Of a stretch of 64,000 bases of DNA, positions 1 to 9,200 are shown piece by piece. The translations under genes were made by a program, and so were the position numbers. The stretch spans positions 62,001-126,000 of the forward strand of contig NZ_LPVY01000005.1 in the NCBI RefSeq assembly GCF_001613805.1, given 5' to 3'. The notes below the pieces were generated by a model. The model did no database searches. It was not told where the DNA came from and worked only from the letters and a program-made list of their open reading frames with translations. Origin of the DNA: Thalassospira lucentensis (GTDB lineage Bacteria; Pseudomonadota; Alphaproteobacteria; Rhodospirillales; Thalassospiraceae). Each line of letters opens with the position of its first letter. The stretch's first letter is position 1.

Positions 1-1142
1 TCACCCACCGCGGTATCAGCGATTGATGTCGATTCGTCGACCTGGTTTCCGATGCCGGTAATCGATGCGGAAAGTTCTTCGGTTGCGGCGGCAACAGTCT
101 GAACGCTTCGGGCTGACTCGTTGGCCGCTTCGCTGACATGGCTGCTTTGGCGAACCGAATGATCGGCAGAATCCCGCATCTGACGGGTCGAGCGCATCAT
201 GCCCTCGGTTGCCTGACGGACCGAGGAAACGATCTGCCCGACAGATTCCTCAAGCTCCTTCGCAAGGCGGTTACGCTGCTGAACGCGTTCATCCTCGTTG
301 CGTTTTTCGGCCGAAATTCTGGCTTCCTCGGCTTCCTTGATCTGGCCTGCTGTTTCTTTCCAGCGAACAAGACCATCAGCAATCACACCGATTTCATCCT
401 TGCGCGCCGTGTAGGCAACATCGCCGGAAAAATCACGATCCACAAACCGGGCAATGGTATTGCCCAAAACATGAAGCGGACCGAGCTGCCAGCGCAGCAG
501 AACAACCAACAGGACACCGGCAATCAGGGCAACGATAATACCGGCAATCGCAATGCGAAGCTCAATAGCCGATGCGACCTCGGCAACTTCGGCCTTTTTG
601 ATCCCGACATACAGAATGCCGATCACATCGCCAGCCGGATTGAAGATCGGCGTATATTGCGTGACATAGGCGGTACCAAGAATGACAGCCTCACCGCGGA
701 AGGTTTTCCCCGATGTTGTCGGCGCATAGGCCGCACTGCCATTGCCAAGCATCGTCCCGACCGCGCGCTGGCCATCCGGTTTGATGATGTTGGTGGAAAC
801 GCGGATAAAGTCCTTTTCCGCAGGCACCCAGGAAAACACGGTTGCCGTCTGACCGGTTGCCGTTCCGATACGATCAATCAGACTGTGCGATGACAGATCG
901 GGAATTTCGGGCATGACCAGCTTGGTGGTTTCGCCGTCGGCACCGATCGTTACCTTCAAATCCGGATACGCATCCTGCAGCAACAGGGCCGCAACACGCA
1001 GGTTGAGCTTTTGCGATTCCAGGCTGGTATCACTTACCTGCTGATCAATACGCTGCATGATAACCACGCCAAGCAGGAAGATACCGCTGACGAGGATGAT
1101 CAAGGCTGCCAGCGCAACCTTGAAAACAATACTTCTGGACAT
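1..1142 (-). CDS. methyl-accepting chemotaxis protein, Cache sensor (3' part cut by window edge)
   Basis: This is a chemoreceptor that reports a periplasmic ligand to the CheA/CheW array at the membrane. Translating the minus strand from the ATG at 1142 gives an N-terminal membrane helix (about residues 6-30), a periplasmic region of about 150 residues with the look of a single-Cache domain (motifs VFSWVPAEKDF, GKTFRGEAVILG, YTPIFNPAGDVIGILYVG), a second membrane helix, a HAMP domain and the start of the coiled signalling domain ([12 protein letters not shown]). About 380 residues are visible, and the hairpin tip and C-terminus lie beyond base 1. The ATG follows a GGGGACGA ribosome site. The gene stands alone, and truA lies upstream in the same orientation. 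The ligand cannot be predicted from sequence; small carboxylates are typical for this sensor class. Confidence 0.85.
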   Translation of the reverse strand, partial: MSRSIVFKVALAALIILVSGIFLLGVVIMQRIDQQVSDTSLESQKLNLRVAALLLQDAYPDLKVTIGADGETTKLVMPEIPDLSSHSLIDRIGTATGQTATVFSWVPAEKDFIRVSTNIIKPDGQRAVGTMLGNGSAAYAPTTSGKTFRGEAVILGTAYVTQYTPIFNPAGDVIGILYVGIKKAEVAEVASAIELRIAIAGIIVALIAGVLLVVLLRWQLGPLHVLGNTIARFVDRDFSGDVAYTARKDEIGVIADGLVRWKETAGQIKEAEEARISAEKRNEDERVQQRNRLAKELEESVGQIVSSVRQATEGMMRSTRQMRDSADHSVRQSSHVSEAANESARSVQTVAAATEELSASITGIGNQVDESTSIADTAVG

Positions 1143-1398
1143 AATTATTCGTCCCCTGACCCCAATGCATCGAGCCCAATGGGACCAATGCAAATAACTG
1201 CCCACAACCCAAAAACCTGACCGATAGTCAGGCTGGATCAGACTTCAACACTACAGCGATTTAATAATCGCACTTATGTCTTTGGAATCTGGTGATCTTT
1301 ATTTGGCAGTTCAAGAATGTAAAATCAAAACAGCTGAACATTTGTGCAAAAAATGATCAAAACTGCCAGAAATCCGGGACTCACTCAAAACAGAATGC

Positions 1399-2145
1399 TC
1401 AGTAATCGACTTTGACGAAATAAAGCCCATCGGCTGGTGCCGTTGGCCCGCCTGCCTTACGATCGCAAGCTTCCAGTGCTGTTTTGACGTCAATCGGCTT
1501 CCAGTTGCCCTTGCCCACCAGAACAAGAGTACCGACCATATTGCGGACCTGATGATGCAGGAAGGACCGGCTTTCGGTGTAAACACGAATATCCAGCGGA
1601 TCGTGATCACCCCGGGTCACGACAAGCTTTTCCAGAGTCTTCACCGGACTCTTGGCCTGACACTCACTGGCGCGAAACGTGGTGAAATCATGCGTGCCGA
1701 TAAGGTGGGCGGCGGCTTCGTTCATCGCATCAATATCAAGCGGTTTGAAAATGCCCCATGCAAGGCCGGCATCAACGGTCAGCGGCGCACGACGATTGAT
1801 GATGCGATACATGTAGTACCGTTTCTTGGATGAAAACCGGGCATGGAAGTTTTCATCGGCCTCAACACAGTCAATCACAGCCACCGGATCGGGTTTGAGG
1901 TGATGATTGATCGCATTCATCACGGCATCCGCTGGATAGGTGCGCGGCAGATCAAAATGCACCACCTGCCCAAAGGCATGTACCCCGGCATCGGTACGGC
2001 CAGATACATATACGCGCACAAATTCGCCGATGAACTTTTCCAGTGCGGTTTCAAAAACCTGCTGGACCGAGATCACCTCTTCCTGGAACTGCCATCCGTG
2101 ATAGGGACGTCCATTATATTCGACGGTACATTTATAGCGCTGCAT
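1399..2145 (-). CDS. truA: tRNA pseudouridine synthase A (positions 38-40)
   Basis: TruA converts uridines 38-40 of the tRNA anticodon stem to pseudouridine in the cytoplasm. The motif SGRTDAGVHAFGQVVHF carries the catalytic Asp52 (counted from the chosen start). The later motifs FTTFRASECQAKSP and SFLHHQVRNMVGTLVLVG complete the two-domain TruA fold, and 248 residues is a normal length. I start at the internal ATG at 2145 (MQRYKCTVEYNG), because family members begin just before this first strand. An in-frame ATG at 2169 would add eight residues and run into the hairpin downstream of argG. truA follows argG on the same strand but is separated from it by a strong terminator, so it probably has its own promoter. 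Confidence 0.93.
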   Translation of the reverse strand: MQRYKCTVEYNGRPYHGWQFQEEVISVQQVFETALEKFIGEFVRVYVSGRTDAGVHAFGQVVHFDLPRTYPADAVMNAINHHLKPDPVAVIDCVEADENFHARFSSKKRYYMYRIINRRAPLTVDAGLAWGIFKPLDIDAMNEAAAHLIGTHDFTTFRASECQAKSPVKTLEKLVVTRGDHDPLDIRVYTESRSFLHHQVRNMVGTLVLVGKGNWKPIDVKTALEACDRKAGGPTAPADGLYFVKVDY

Positions 2146-2174
2146 CGGGTGCTTATAACCAAGCTTCAAAACAA

Positions 2175-2203
2175 AAACGAGGGGTGATGAACACCCCTCG
2201 TTT
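2175..2203 (-). terminator. intrinsic terminator of argG
   Basis: A perfect 12-bp stem (AAACGAGGGGTG / CACCCCTCGTTT) closes a 5-nt loop. On the minus strand it is followed by a T-rich run, just after the argG stop and before truA. Confidence 0.85.
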
Positions 2204-2227
2204 CGTAACGGATCACGACAGTGAAAC

Positions 2228-3448
2228 TTACTTCACGCCGTCGCGGTCAAAACCAAGACGCAGGCGAAGAGCATTCAGCTTGATGAAGCCTTCTGCGTCG
2301 CGCTGGTTATAGACGGTGTCGGCTTCGAACGTGACATGCTCTTCGGAGTAGATCGAGTTCGGCGACTTGCGGCCGGTAACCGTGACGTTACCCTTGTAAA
2401 GGTCAAGACGGACAATACCGTTGACGGTTTTCTGGGTTTCGTCGATCAGGCGCTGCAGGGCCTGACGTTCCGGCGACCACCAGTAACCGTTATAGATCAT
2501 CTCGGCATAACGCGGCATCAACTCGTCCTTGAGGTGACCTGCGTTACGGTCAAGCGTGATGCTTTCCATCGCACGATGCGCGACCGACAGGATGGTACCG
2601 CCCGGGGTTTCATAAACGCCGCGCGATTTCATACCGACATAACGGTTTTCGACCAGATCAAGACGTCCGATGCCGTTTTTGCCGGCAACATCGTTCAGCT
2701 TGGTCAGAAGGGTGGCCGGGCTCATACGTTCGCCATTCACGGCAACCGGGTTACCCTGTTCGAACTCGATTTCGATCGTGGTGATCGCATCGGGTGCATT
2801 CTGCGGCGATACGGTGCGTTCAAACATCTGTTCGTTCGGCTTTACCCACGGATCTTCCAGCGCCTTGCCTTCATAGGAAATATGCAGAAGGTTGGCATCG
2901 GTTGAATAGGGGGGCTCATCCCCGCCGAGTTTATCAGCCGAAATCGGAATTTGGTGTTCGCGCGCAAAGTTCAGGAGTGCGGTACGCGAATTCAGTTTCC
3001 ATTCACGCCACGGTGCAATGACCTTTACGTTCGGCTTAAGCGCATAGTAACCAAGCTCGAAACGAACCTGGTCGTTGCCCTTGCCGGTCGCGCCATGGGA
3101 AACGGCGTCGGCACCGACTTCTTCGGCAATTTCGATCTGGCGCTTGGCAATCAGCGGACGCGCAATCGAAGTGCCGAGCAGATACACACCTTCATAAAGG
3201 GCGTTCGCACGGAACATCGGGAAGACATAGTCGCGAACGAATTCTTCGCGCAGATCTTCGATGAAAATCTGTTTGACGCCAAACATCTCGGCTTTCTTGC
3301 GGGCGGGTTCAAGTTCCTCGCCCTGGCCGAGATCGGCGGTGAAAGTCACGACTTCGCAGTTATATTCTTCGCGCAGCCATTTCAGGATGATGGAGGTATC
3401 AAGCCCGCCTGAATAGGCAAGCACCACCTTTTTGACCTGATCGCTCAT
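2228..3448 (-). CDS. argG: argininosuccinate synthase
   Basis: ArgG joins citrulline and aspartate at the expense of ATP in the penultimate step of arginine synthesis. The N-terminal PP-loop AYSGGLDTS begins at residue 10, and [15 protein letters not shown] and SDVN-type substrate segments follow, giving 406 residues in total. The open frame continues 43 codons upstream, but those codons are not family-like and overlap the promoter. The ATG at 3448 ([15 protein letters not shown]) is therefore the start. The gene is monocistronic: a promoter-like sequence lies at 3563-3590 and a terminator at 2175-2203. An ArgE-like gene lies about 7 kb away on the other strand and is not co-transcribed. Confidence 0.97.
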   Translation of the reverse strand: MSDQVKKVVLAYSGGLDTSIILKWLREEYNCEVVTFTADLGQGEELEPARKKAEMFGVKQIFIEDLREEFVRDYVFPMFRANALYEGVYLLGTSIARPLIAKRQIEIAEEVGADAVSHGATGKGNDQVRFELGYYALKPNVKVIAPWREWKLNSRTALLNFAREHQIPISADKLGGDEPPYSTDANLLHISYEGKALEDPWVKPNEQMFERTVSPQNAPDAITTIEIEFEQGNPVAVNGERMSPATLLTKLNDVAGKNGIGRLDLVENRYVGMKSRGVYETPGGTILSVAHRAMESITLDRNAGHLKDELMPRYAEMIYNGYWWSPERQALQRLIDETQKTVNGIVRLDLYKGNVTVTGRKSPNSIYSEEHVTFEADTVYNQRDAEGFIKLNALRLRLGFDRDGVK

Positions 3449-3562
3449 TGGAGTGACGCCTTTCTTCTTCCGATGTAAACCGGGGCGCGGCACATGCAGG
3501 CCAACGTCCCTTGCGGGGCTGCAACAAATACATTGCAAAAGTCCCCTAGACCTTGAGCGCGG

Positions 3563-3590
3563 AGTATAGGAAAACACTAGTGCCGGGCAA
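3563..3590 (-). promoter_or_regulatory. candidate sigma-70 promoter of argG
   Basis: On the minus strand, TTGCCC (3590-3585) and TATACT (3568-3563) are separated by 16 bp, about 115 bp upstream of the argG ATG. The assignment rests on motif match and position only. Confidence 0.4.
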
Positions 3591-3668
3591 GGGGCAAGAT
3601 GCCCTTCCGGTCAAAAAGGCGCAAAAAGTACGAAAATTCCACCCCGCTTTTGGAAAAACTCACCCTGA

Positions 3669-4385
3669 ATGCTGCGAAATATCGAAGAAACCGAAATCGA
3701 TCTGCCGCAAATCGGCCCTCTGCCGGTCCGTTTGCGCCCGAGTGCGCGTGCGACGCGACTCAAATTGCGGATCGATCCGGCGTTTGACGGTGTTGAAATT
3801 GTCGTTCCGAACGGCATATCGCGCAAAACGGCGATCTCGATGCTGTATCAACATGGCGACTGGGTCACTGCCCATATGAGCCGCCTGCCCGAACGCGTAC
3901 AGTTCGTTCCGGGCGCATGGGTGCCCTTCATGGGCAACGAACATGCCATACGCACCGTTCCCGACGCCAAGCGCGGCGTCTGGGCCGAAGCTGGTGTGAT
4001 CTGGGTTTCGGGATTGCCCGAGCATACCAATCGTCGGGTTTCTGATTGGCTGAAGAAACAGGCCAAACTTGAGATCTCCCCCCGTGCCCATGCCTATGCC
4101 GAACGGATCGGCAAAAAGGTAAACCGTATTTCGTTAAAAGATACGCGCACACGCTGGGGCAGTTGCTCATCCAACGGTAATCTGTCTTTTAGCTGGCGAC
4201 TCGTTCTCGCCCCTGAAGATGTGCTGGATTACGTGGTTGCCCACGAAGTTGCTCACCTTCAGGAACTGAACCATAGTGCCCGTTTCTGGGCTGTCGTCGA
4301 AGACCTTTATGGTCCGTCAAAAAAACAGCAGCACTGGCTAAAGAAGAACGGCTCAGCCCTGCATCGATATGGCGCAGGTACTTGA
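3669..4385 (+). CDS. YgjP-like M48-type zinc metallopeptidase (DUF45)
   Basis: This is a predicted cytoplasmic zinc-dependent peptidase of the YgjP/WrbI-like DUF45 family, of unknown physiological substrate. It has the diagnostic segment DTRTRWGSCSSNGNLSFSWRL (here split by family convention into RWGSC and NLSFSWRL parts), followed by the zinc motif HEVAH and the downstream ligand region ELNHSARFW. At 238 residues it is normal for the family. No signal peptide or membrane helix is visible. It is followed 18 bp later by the LysE-type exporter on the same strand, so the two may be co-transcribed, but no functional link is evident. Confidence 0.85.
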   Translation: MLRNIEETEIDLPQIGPLPVRLRPSARATRLKLRIDPAFDGVEIVVPNGISRKTAISMLYQHGDWVTAHMSRLPERVQFVPGAWVPFMGNEHAIRTVPDAKRGVWAEAGVIWVSGLPEHTNRRVSDWLKKQAKLEISPRAHAYAERIGKKVNRISLKDTRTRWGSCSSNGNLSFSWRLVLAPEDVLDYVVAHEVAHLQELNHSARFWAVVEDLYGPSKKQQHWLKKNGSALHRYGAGT

Positions 4386-4403
4386 TCCTAACGGAGTCCC
4401 GAT

Positions 4404-5036
4404 ATGCTGATCCCGATTGAAACCCTGCTGATTTTCATTCCGACCGCACTGGCGCTGAACATGACACCGGGCAACGACATGCTGTTTTGCCTTGGTCAGG
4501 GTATCAAGTCAGGACCACGAGCGGGTCTGGCCGCCAGTTTCGGGATCGCGACGGGTGCCATGATCCATACTCTTCTTGCCGGTCTCGGACTGGCAGCTGT
4601 GGTCGCTGCCCACCCGGTGGCGCTGGAGGTTCTGCGATGGGCGGGAATTGGTTATCTGGTGTGGCTGGCGTTTCAGTCGTTCCGGGACGGTGGCGGCGTT
4701 TTAAAACCGGCGAAAACCGCACCGGCAACCGCCATGAAAGCCTGGCGCGACGGCATCGTGGTTAACCTGCTTAATCCAAAGATCATCGTTTTCGTGTTGG
4801 CCTTTATTCCGCAGTTCGTCGATCCGGCACGTGGATCGGTTCTGGCACAGTTTCTGATCCTTGGTGTGATCCTGAATATCGGTGGCACGATTATCAATTG
4901 CTTGGTTGGTGGTTTTGCCGGAAAGCTTGGCCAGTTCCTGTCGCGTTCGGCCCGACTGGCACGCGCGTTTCAGATTTTTACTGGTTGCGTATTTCTGGCA
5001 CTTGCCGCCCGGCTGGCTTTTGACAAGCGGGCATAG
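4404..5036 (+). CDS. LysE/RhtB family amino-acid exporter
   Basis: This is a predicted inner-membrane exporter of amino acids or related metabolites. The protein has about six hydrophobic segments, and the N-terminal family signature NMTPGNDMLFCLGQGIKSGPR (read as NMTPGND then LGQGIKSG) followed by ASFGIATGAMIH is diagnostic. The later NLLNPKIIVFVLAFIPQFVDP is the conserved second-half signature. Its length of 210 residues is standard. The ribosome site GGAG lies upstream of the ATG. It ends 5 bp before the convergent LysR gene. LysE exporters are often controlled by a neighbouring LysR regulator, but this LysR faces the tct operon, so its regulator is uncertain. Confidence 0.88.
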   Translation: MLIPIETLLIFIPTALALNMTPGNDMLFCLGQGIKSGPRAGLAASFGIATGAMIHTLLAGLGLAAVVAAHPVALEVLRWAGIGYLVWLAFQSFRDGGGVLKPAKTAPATAMKAWRDGIVVNLLNPKIIVFVLAFIPQFVDPARGSVLAQFLILGVILNIGGTIINCLVGGFAGKLGQFLSRSARLARAFQIFTGCVFLALAARLAFDKRA

Positions 5037-5041
5037 TCGCA

Positions 5042-5947
5042 TCACAGAACACAACCCTCCTTGCGCAGGTCGGGCAATTCCGCACGCAGGAAGCTTAGAA
5101 AACTACGTTCGACCGCGCTGAGTTCGCCTGAAGACCGGAACAGGGCAACGTCCCATTCGATTGCAGGGGTCAGGGGACGGGCAACGACCTTTTCCTCGTC
5201 CACCAGCAAAGTCGCAAACGGATCAATAACCGCAATGCCGACATTGCGTTCAACCAGCCGGGAAATGGTTCGGATGGTGCGGGCTTCAACAGCGATCTTG
5301 CGCGGCCAGCCTGCGATTTGGAAAATATAGTCAATCTTGGTGCGGAGCGGCGATCCTATCGAGAGTTCGACAAAGCTTTCACCCCGTAAAAGATCGATAT
5401 CAATGGTTTCAAAACCGGCCAGCCGATGATTGCGCGGCATCAGGCACACCGCCCGGCATTGCGCCAACGGCATAACTTCCATATTCGGATCCTGAAGATC
5501 AAGCGTGATGCCGATACCCAGATCACATTGCCGGGTCGTGACCATATCCAACATACCTTCAAGACCGGTATCAGCAATACTGACCGAAACGTTGGGGTGA
5601 GCACGCTTAAACTTGGCCACGACATCAAGAAGATAGGTGTCAACATAGATCGGTTGTGCCGCAATCCGGATACTGCCAAGCTGCTCATTGGCGATGGCAC
5701 GCGCCTGTGTTTCGATTTCACGCAGAGAATTAAGCGACCGCAAGACGGTTGTATGAAACTGCAATGCCTCGGTCGTTGGCGACAACTGGTTTCGTTTGCG
5801 GTTGAACAACGCGAACCCGACAGATTTTTCAAAACTGTTCAGCAAACGGCTGACCATGGGCTGACTGATATTCATGGCCTGTGCTGCCTTGGTGACGGAG
5901 CCATAGGTCATAAAGGCATTGAAGCTTTCAAGTTCGCGCAAATTCAT
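5042..5947 (-). CDS. LysR-type transcriptional regulator (probable regulator of tctCBA)
   Basis: This is a DNA-binding regulator with an N-terminal winged helix-turn-helix (residues 1-60; VTKAAQAMNISQPMVSRLLNSFE) and a C-terminal substrate-binding-like effector domain. I place the start at the ATG at 5947 (MNLRELESFNAFMTYGS), giving 301 residues. The longer frame to 6010 would put a perfect 15-bp inverted repeat inside the coding region. The gene is divergent from the tctCBA-argE cluster, with 145 bp between the starts, the classical LysR arrangement. It therefore probably controls uptake through Tct, with the imported carboxylate or acyl compound, or a product of it, as inducer. The effector itself cannot be read from the sequence. 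Confidence 0.88.
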   Translation of the reverse strand: MNLRELESFNAFMTYGSVTKAAQAMNISQPMVSRLLNSFEKSVGFALFNRKRNQLSPTTEALQFHTTVLRSLNSLREIETQARAIANEQLGSIRIAAQPIYVDTYLLDVVAKFKRAHPNVSVSIADTGLEGMLDMVTTRQCDLGIGITLDLQDPNMEVMPLAQCRAVCLMPRNHRLAGFETIDIDLLRGESFVELSIGSPLRTKIDYIFQIAGWPRKIAVEARTIRTISRLVERNVGIAVIDPFATLLVDEEKVVARPLTPAIEWDVALFRSSGELSAVERSFLSFLRAELPDLRKEGCVL

Positions 5948-5958
5948 GTCTGGCTCAT

Positions 5959-5999
5959 AATTAATTTCAGTATGTAAATTAGTTATACTGAAATTAATT
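5959..5999. promoter_or_regulatory. operator-like inverted repeat between lysR and tctC
   Basis: Two perfect 15-bp arms, AATTAATTTCAGTAT (5959-5973) and ATACTGAAATTAATT (5985-5999), flank an 11-bp spacer. The repeat sits just upstream of the chosen LysR start and about 95 bp before tctC. Its size and place fit a LysR recognition site serving autoregulation and the divergent operon. Confidence 0.6.
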
Positions 6000-6092
6000 T
6001 TTTGCGTCACGAGTTATAGTTTGCGATGAAATGTATACAAAATAAAAAACCGACGAGCTCGGGCAATCCTGCCACCAACCATCCAGGGAGAC

Positions 6093-7088
6093 ATGAAAAT
6101 GTTTCGACAGCTCAAAAAGGCCGCGACATTTGCGGCTGCAGTTCTTGCAACCACAACTCTGGTTTCAACCGCACAGGCCGCTGACTACCCGGAAAAAGCC
6201 ATCACCCTTGTCGTGCCTTATGGTGCGGGCGGTGCATCGGATCTGGCCGGTCGCGCACTGGCTGAAACCGCGCGCAACTACACCGACGAACAGCCGGTCG
6301 TTGTTGTGAACAAAACCGGCAATGGCGGCATGAACGGTGCGCGTTACGTCACCGAACAGAAGCCGGATGGTTATACCCTGCTGCTGTCGCGCGTCGGCAT
6401 GGCACTTTACCCGGCCGTTTATACCGATAGCCCGGTTGGCTGGGACGATTACACCTTCCTTGGTATTCTTGAATCGACCCCGATGATTCTTGCGGTTAAC
6501 GCAAACTCGGACATCAAAACCGTCGACGACCTGCTTGCCAAAATCAAATCAAGCAATGGCGCAACCACCTATGCCGCATCCGGCCCCACCGCGATTGACG
6601 GCTTTACGGTTCAGGCCCTTCTTGCCGATGCCGACCTGGATCCGCTATCTGCTTCCACCCTCGTGCCATACAAAGGCGGCAGTGCCCTTGCCGCAGCCCT
6701 TCTCGGTGGACATGTCGACTTCCTCGCCATCGCAGCCGGTTCTTTGATGCCCCATATCGAAGCCGGTAAAATGCGGGCGCTGATGGTTTATTCGCCCAAG
6801 CGCATGGACGCGCTTCCGGACGTCCCGACCGCCAAGGAACTTGGTTATAACCTGGCCGGTCAGGTTGACGGCTGGAGCGCATTGTTCGCCCCAAAAAATC
6901 TGCCGGAAGACGTTGTTGCAAAGTGGAAAGACATTCTGTCGAACGTTGCAACCAACGAACAGTGGCTTGACCTTGCCAAGAAACGCGGTTCGGTTTCGGT
7001 CGTTGGTGACCAAGACCCGGCTGCCTTCGTCAAGAGCCAGTACGAGCTCTATAACGGCATGGCCAAGAAGTTCGGTTACATTCAGTAA
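6093..7088 (+). CDS. tctC: tripartite tricarboxylate transporter substrate-binding protein
   Basis: This is the periplasmic solute-binding protein of a TTT (Tct) system, which captures a carboxylate and delivers it to TctAB. A signal peptide covers about residues 1-29 (hydrophobic core FAAAVLATTTLVSTAQA, cleavage before ADYPEK). The mature start YPEKAITLVVPYGAGGASDLAGR is the family hallmark (cut here for reading as YPEKAITLVVPYGAGG). The lobe-two motif VPYKGGSALAAALLGGHVDF is also present. Its 331 residues are typical. The ribosome site is AGGGAG. It is the first gene of tctC-tctB-tctA, followed by the ArgE-like gene. The true substrate is unknown, because this family has diversified far beyond citrate. 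Confidence 0.9.
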   Translation: MKMFRQLKKAATFAAAVLATTTLVSTAQAADYPEKAITLVVPYGAGGASDLAGRALAETARNYTDEQPVVVVNKTGNGGMNGARYVTEQKPDGYTLLLSRVGMALYPAVYTDSPVGWDDYTFLGILESTPMILAVNANSDIKTVDDLLAKIKSSNGATTYAASGPTAIDGFTVQALLADADLDPLSASTLVPYKGGSALAAALLGGHVDFLAIAAGSLMPHIEAGKMRALMVYSPKRMDALPDVPTAKELGYNLAGQVDGWSALFAPKNLPEDVVAKWKDILSNVATNEQWLDLAKKRGSVSVVGDQDPAAFVKSQYELYNGMAKKFGYIQ

Positions 7089-7125
7089 TCCCCATCCCCT
7101 AAACATCTGAATGCGAGACGGAACC

Positions 7126-7656
7126 ATGACCCCAAATCGCGATTTTTATACCGGACTGGTTGCAACGGCCTTCTTTGCTTTTGTCCTGTTCGTCCTGATC
7201 CCGATCTATGTGAAGGTTCCGTCTTTCATCCCCGGTTTTGCGCCGCCGCCTGATATGTGGCCACGCGTGATTACCGGTGTCGGGCTTGCCATGGGCATCC
7301 TTGCCATTATTTTTGCCATTCCCAAAATGCGGCTGGCCAGCGGTAAGCGTGTCACGACCATTGGTCAGACCTTGAACCGCAACCGTAAACTGATTGCCCG
7401 CTTTGTTGCCGTCCTGATCGGATTTGCCGCCTTTACCTATGGCATGCCGGTGATCGGTTTTGTTCCTGCAACCATTTTGCTTCTGGCCTACCTGTTCCTG
7501 ATGACCGGCAATTACAGTCGGAAGATCTGGATGATCGGATTGTCCATTATCTTTCCGATCCTGCTTTATCTTGTTTTTACCGAAGTCACCCATACGCCTT
7601 TCCCCGAAGGCCATCTGTTTTCGGCCTATATCGCCGATTCCGTGACCCTGATCTGA
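7126..7656 (+). CDS. tctB: tripartite tricarboxylate transporter small membrane subunit
   Basis: TctB is the small integral membrane partner of TctA. The sequence has four hydrophobic stretches (about residues 8-28, 42-62, 80-115 with a break, and 125-150), as expected, and a length of 176 residues. I use the ATG at 7126 because GAGACGGA precedes it at ribosome-site spacing; the ATG at 7111 would add five residues. It lies 37 bp after tctC and 17 bp before tctA, so the three genes are probably one transcript. Confidence 0.85.
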   Translation: MTPNRDFYTGLVATAFFAFVLFVLIPIYVKVPSFIPGFAPPPDMWPRVITGVGLAMGILAIIFAIPKMRLASGKRVTTIGQTLNRNRKLIARFVAVLIGFAAFTYGMPVIGFVPATILLLAYLFLMTGNYSRKIWMIGLSIIFPILLYLVFTEVTHTPFPEGHLFSAYIADSVTLI

Positions 7657-7673
7657 TTTGAAAGCGCCCCTTC

Positions 7674-9173
7674 ATGTGGAACGAATTGCTTTACGCCTTT
7701 GAAGCCGTCGCAACGCTGCCCAACTTTATTGCCATGGCAGCGGGAATCTGGGGTGGTGTGATCATCGGTGCCATTCCGGGCATGACCGGTACAATGGCCG
7801 TGACCCTTGCCCTGCCATTCACCTTTTATCTGCCGCCGGTCACCAGCATTTTGCTGCTGGTTGCCCTATACAAGGGATCGACCTATGGCGGATCGATTTC
7901 GGCGATCCTGATCAAAACGCCAGGAACCGCATCCGCAGCCTGCACGGTTCTTGACGGTTATCCACTGGCCCAGCAGGGAAAAGGTGGCAAGGCGCTGAAT
8001 ATGGCGCTGGTTTCAAGCTGCATCGGCGACTTCGTTTCGAACATCTCGCTGTTCTTCCTGGCGATGCCGCTTGCGTTATTTGCGCTTCGGGTCGGTCCGC
8101 CGGAATATTTCATGCTGATGGCGTTCTCGCTGACGATTGTTGCCAGCATTTCCGGTCGTTCGCTATTGCTGGGTATCATTTCAGCCTGCATCGGTTTGCT
8201 TTTGGCAACCGTCGGCGAAGATATCTATGGCTCGTTCCGCTTTGCCGTTACCGAAGATATGAAATCGGGTCTTGGTGTCGTCCCGGTCCTGATCGGCCTG
8301 TTTGCCTTGCCCGAACTGATAAAAATGATCGTCTTCCGGCCCGAGGACAACAATGCGGCGATGAAGCTTGGCGATAACCGCCTGACCATGTCAGAATTCC
8401 GCGGCAGCCTGAAATCGATCCTGCGCGGCAGTGTTATCGGCGTGGTCCTTGGTGCCATTCCGGGGATCGGCCCGTCGACCGCCGCCTTCTTTTCCTATAG
8501 CGAAGCACGCCGCACATCGAAAAACGGTGACAAGTTCGGCGAAGGTGAGCTTGAAGGTGTTGCCGCATCCGAGTCCGCCAATAACGGCTGTTGTGGTGCG
8601 ACCATGATCCCGCTTCTGGCACTTGGCGTGCCGGGGGATGTGATCACGGGTGTCATGCTTGGCGCGTTCATGATTCACGGCCTGACACCAGGTCCACTGT
8701 TGTTCCAGAACAATATCGGCGAAGTTTATTCACTGTTTATCGGCATCCTGTTCAGTTCCGTCTTCCTGTTTGTTGCCGGAAAACTGACCGCCGGAGCCTT
8801 TGCCAAAATTTCGCGTATTCCACAGACGCTGCTTTTACCCTGCATTCTGGTTCTCTGCGTGTTTGGCATCTATTCCATCGGTGCCAGCCCGTTTGACGTC
8901 ACTGTGCTTCTGGTCATGGGCGTTGTGGGCTTTGCAATGATGATCCTCAACATCCCGGCAGCACCATTCCTGATCGCCTTCATTCTGGGGCCGATGTTCG
9001 AAGACAATATGCGCCGCTCGCTCGCGATTTCACGCGGTGATCTTGGCGTCTTTTTCCAGTCATGGATTTCGTGGGGGTTCTTTGCCCTTACCGTTCTGTT
9101 CATCGCCCTGACCATTCGCCGCGAATGGCAGAAATGGCGTGAAAAATCCCGAAATACGGCGCAGTCAGCCTAA
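7674..9173 (+). CDS. tctA: tripartite tricarboxylate transporter large permease subunit
   Basis: TctA is the main permease, with about 12 predicted membrane helices, and is driven by an ion gradient. The two family repeats are visible: GGVIIGAIPGMTGTMAVTLA near residue 25 and GVVLGAIPGIGPSTAAFFSY near residue 255. Downstream lie YGGSISAILIKTPGTA and the matching AASESANNGCCGATMIPLLA. Its 499 residues are normal. It is the third gene of the tct operon, and argE follows after 27 bp. Confidence 0.93.
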   Translation: MWNELLYAFEAVATLPNFIAMAAGIWGGVIIGAIPGMTGTMAVTLALPFTFYLPPVTSILLLVALYKGSTYGGSISAILIKTPGTASAACTVLDGYPLAQQGKGGKALNMALVSSCIGDFVSNISLFFLAMPLALFALRVGPPEYFMLMAFSLTIVASISGRSLLLGIISACIGLLLATVGEDIYGSFRFAVTEDMKSGLGVVPVLIGLFALPELIKMIVFRPEDNNAAMKLGDNRLTMSEFRGSLKSILRGSVIGVVLGAIPGIGPSTAAFFSYSEARRTSKNGDKFGEGELEGVAASESANNGCCGATMIPLLALGVPGDVITGVMLGAFMIHGLTPGPLLFQNNIGEVYSLFIGILFSSVFLFVAGKLTAGAFAKISRIPQTLLLPCILVLCVFGIYSIGASPFDVTVLLVMGVVGFAMMILNIPAAPFLIAFILGPMFEDNMRRSLAISRGDLGVFFQSWISWGFFALTVLFIALTIRREWQKWREKSRNTAQSA

Positions 9174-9200
9174 TATTCCGAGAAACGAGAAGCGATAAAA

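Noticed and set aside
3449..3577. 43-codon N-terminal extension of argG
   Set aside because: The extra residues are unlike the family and overlap the promoter region; ATG at 3448 matches known ArgG starts.
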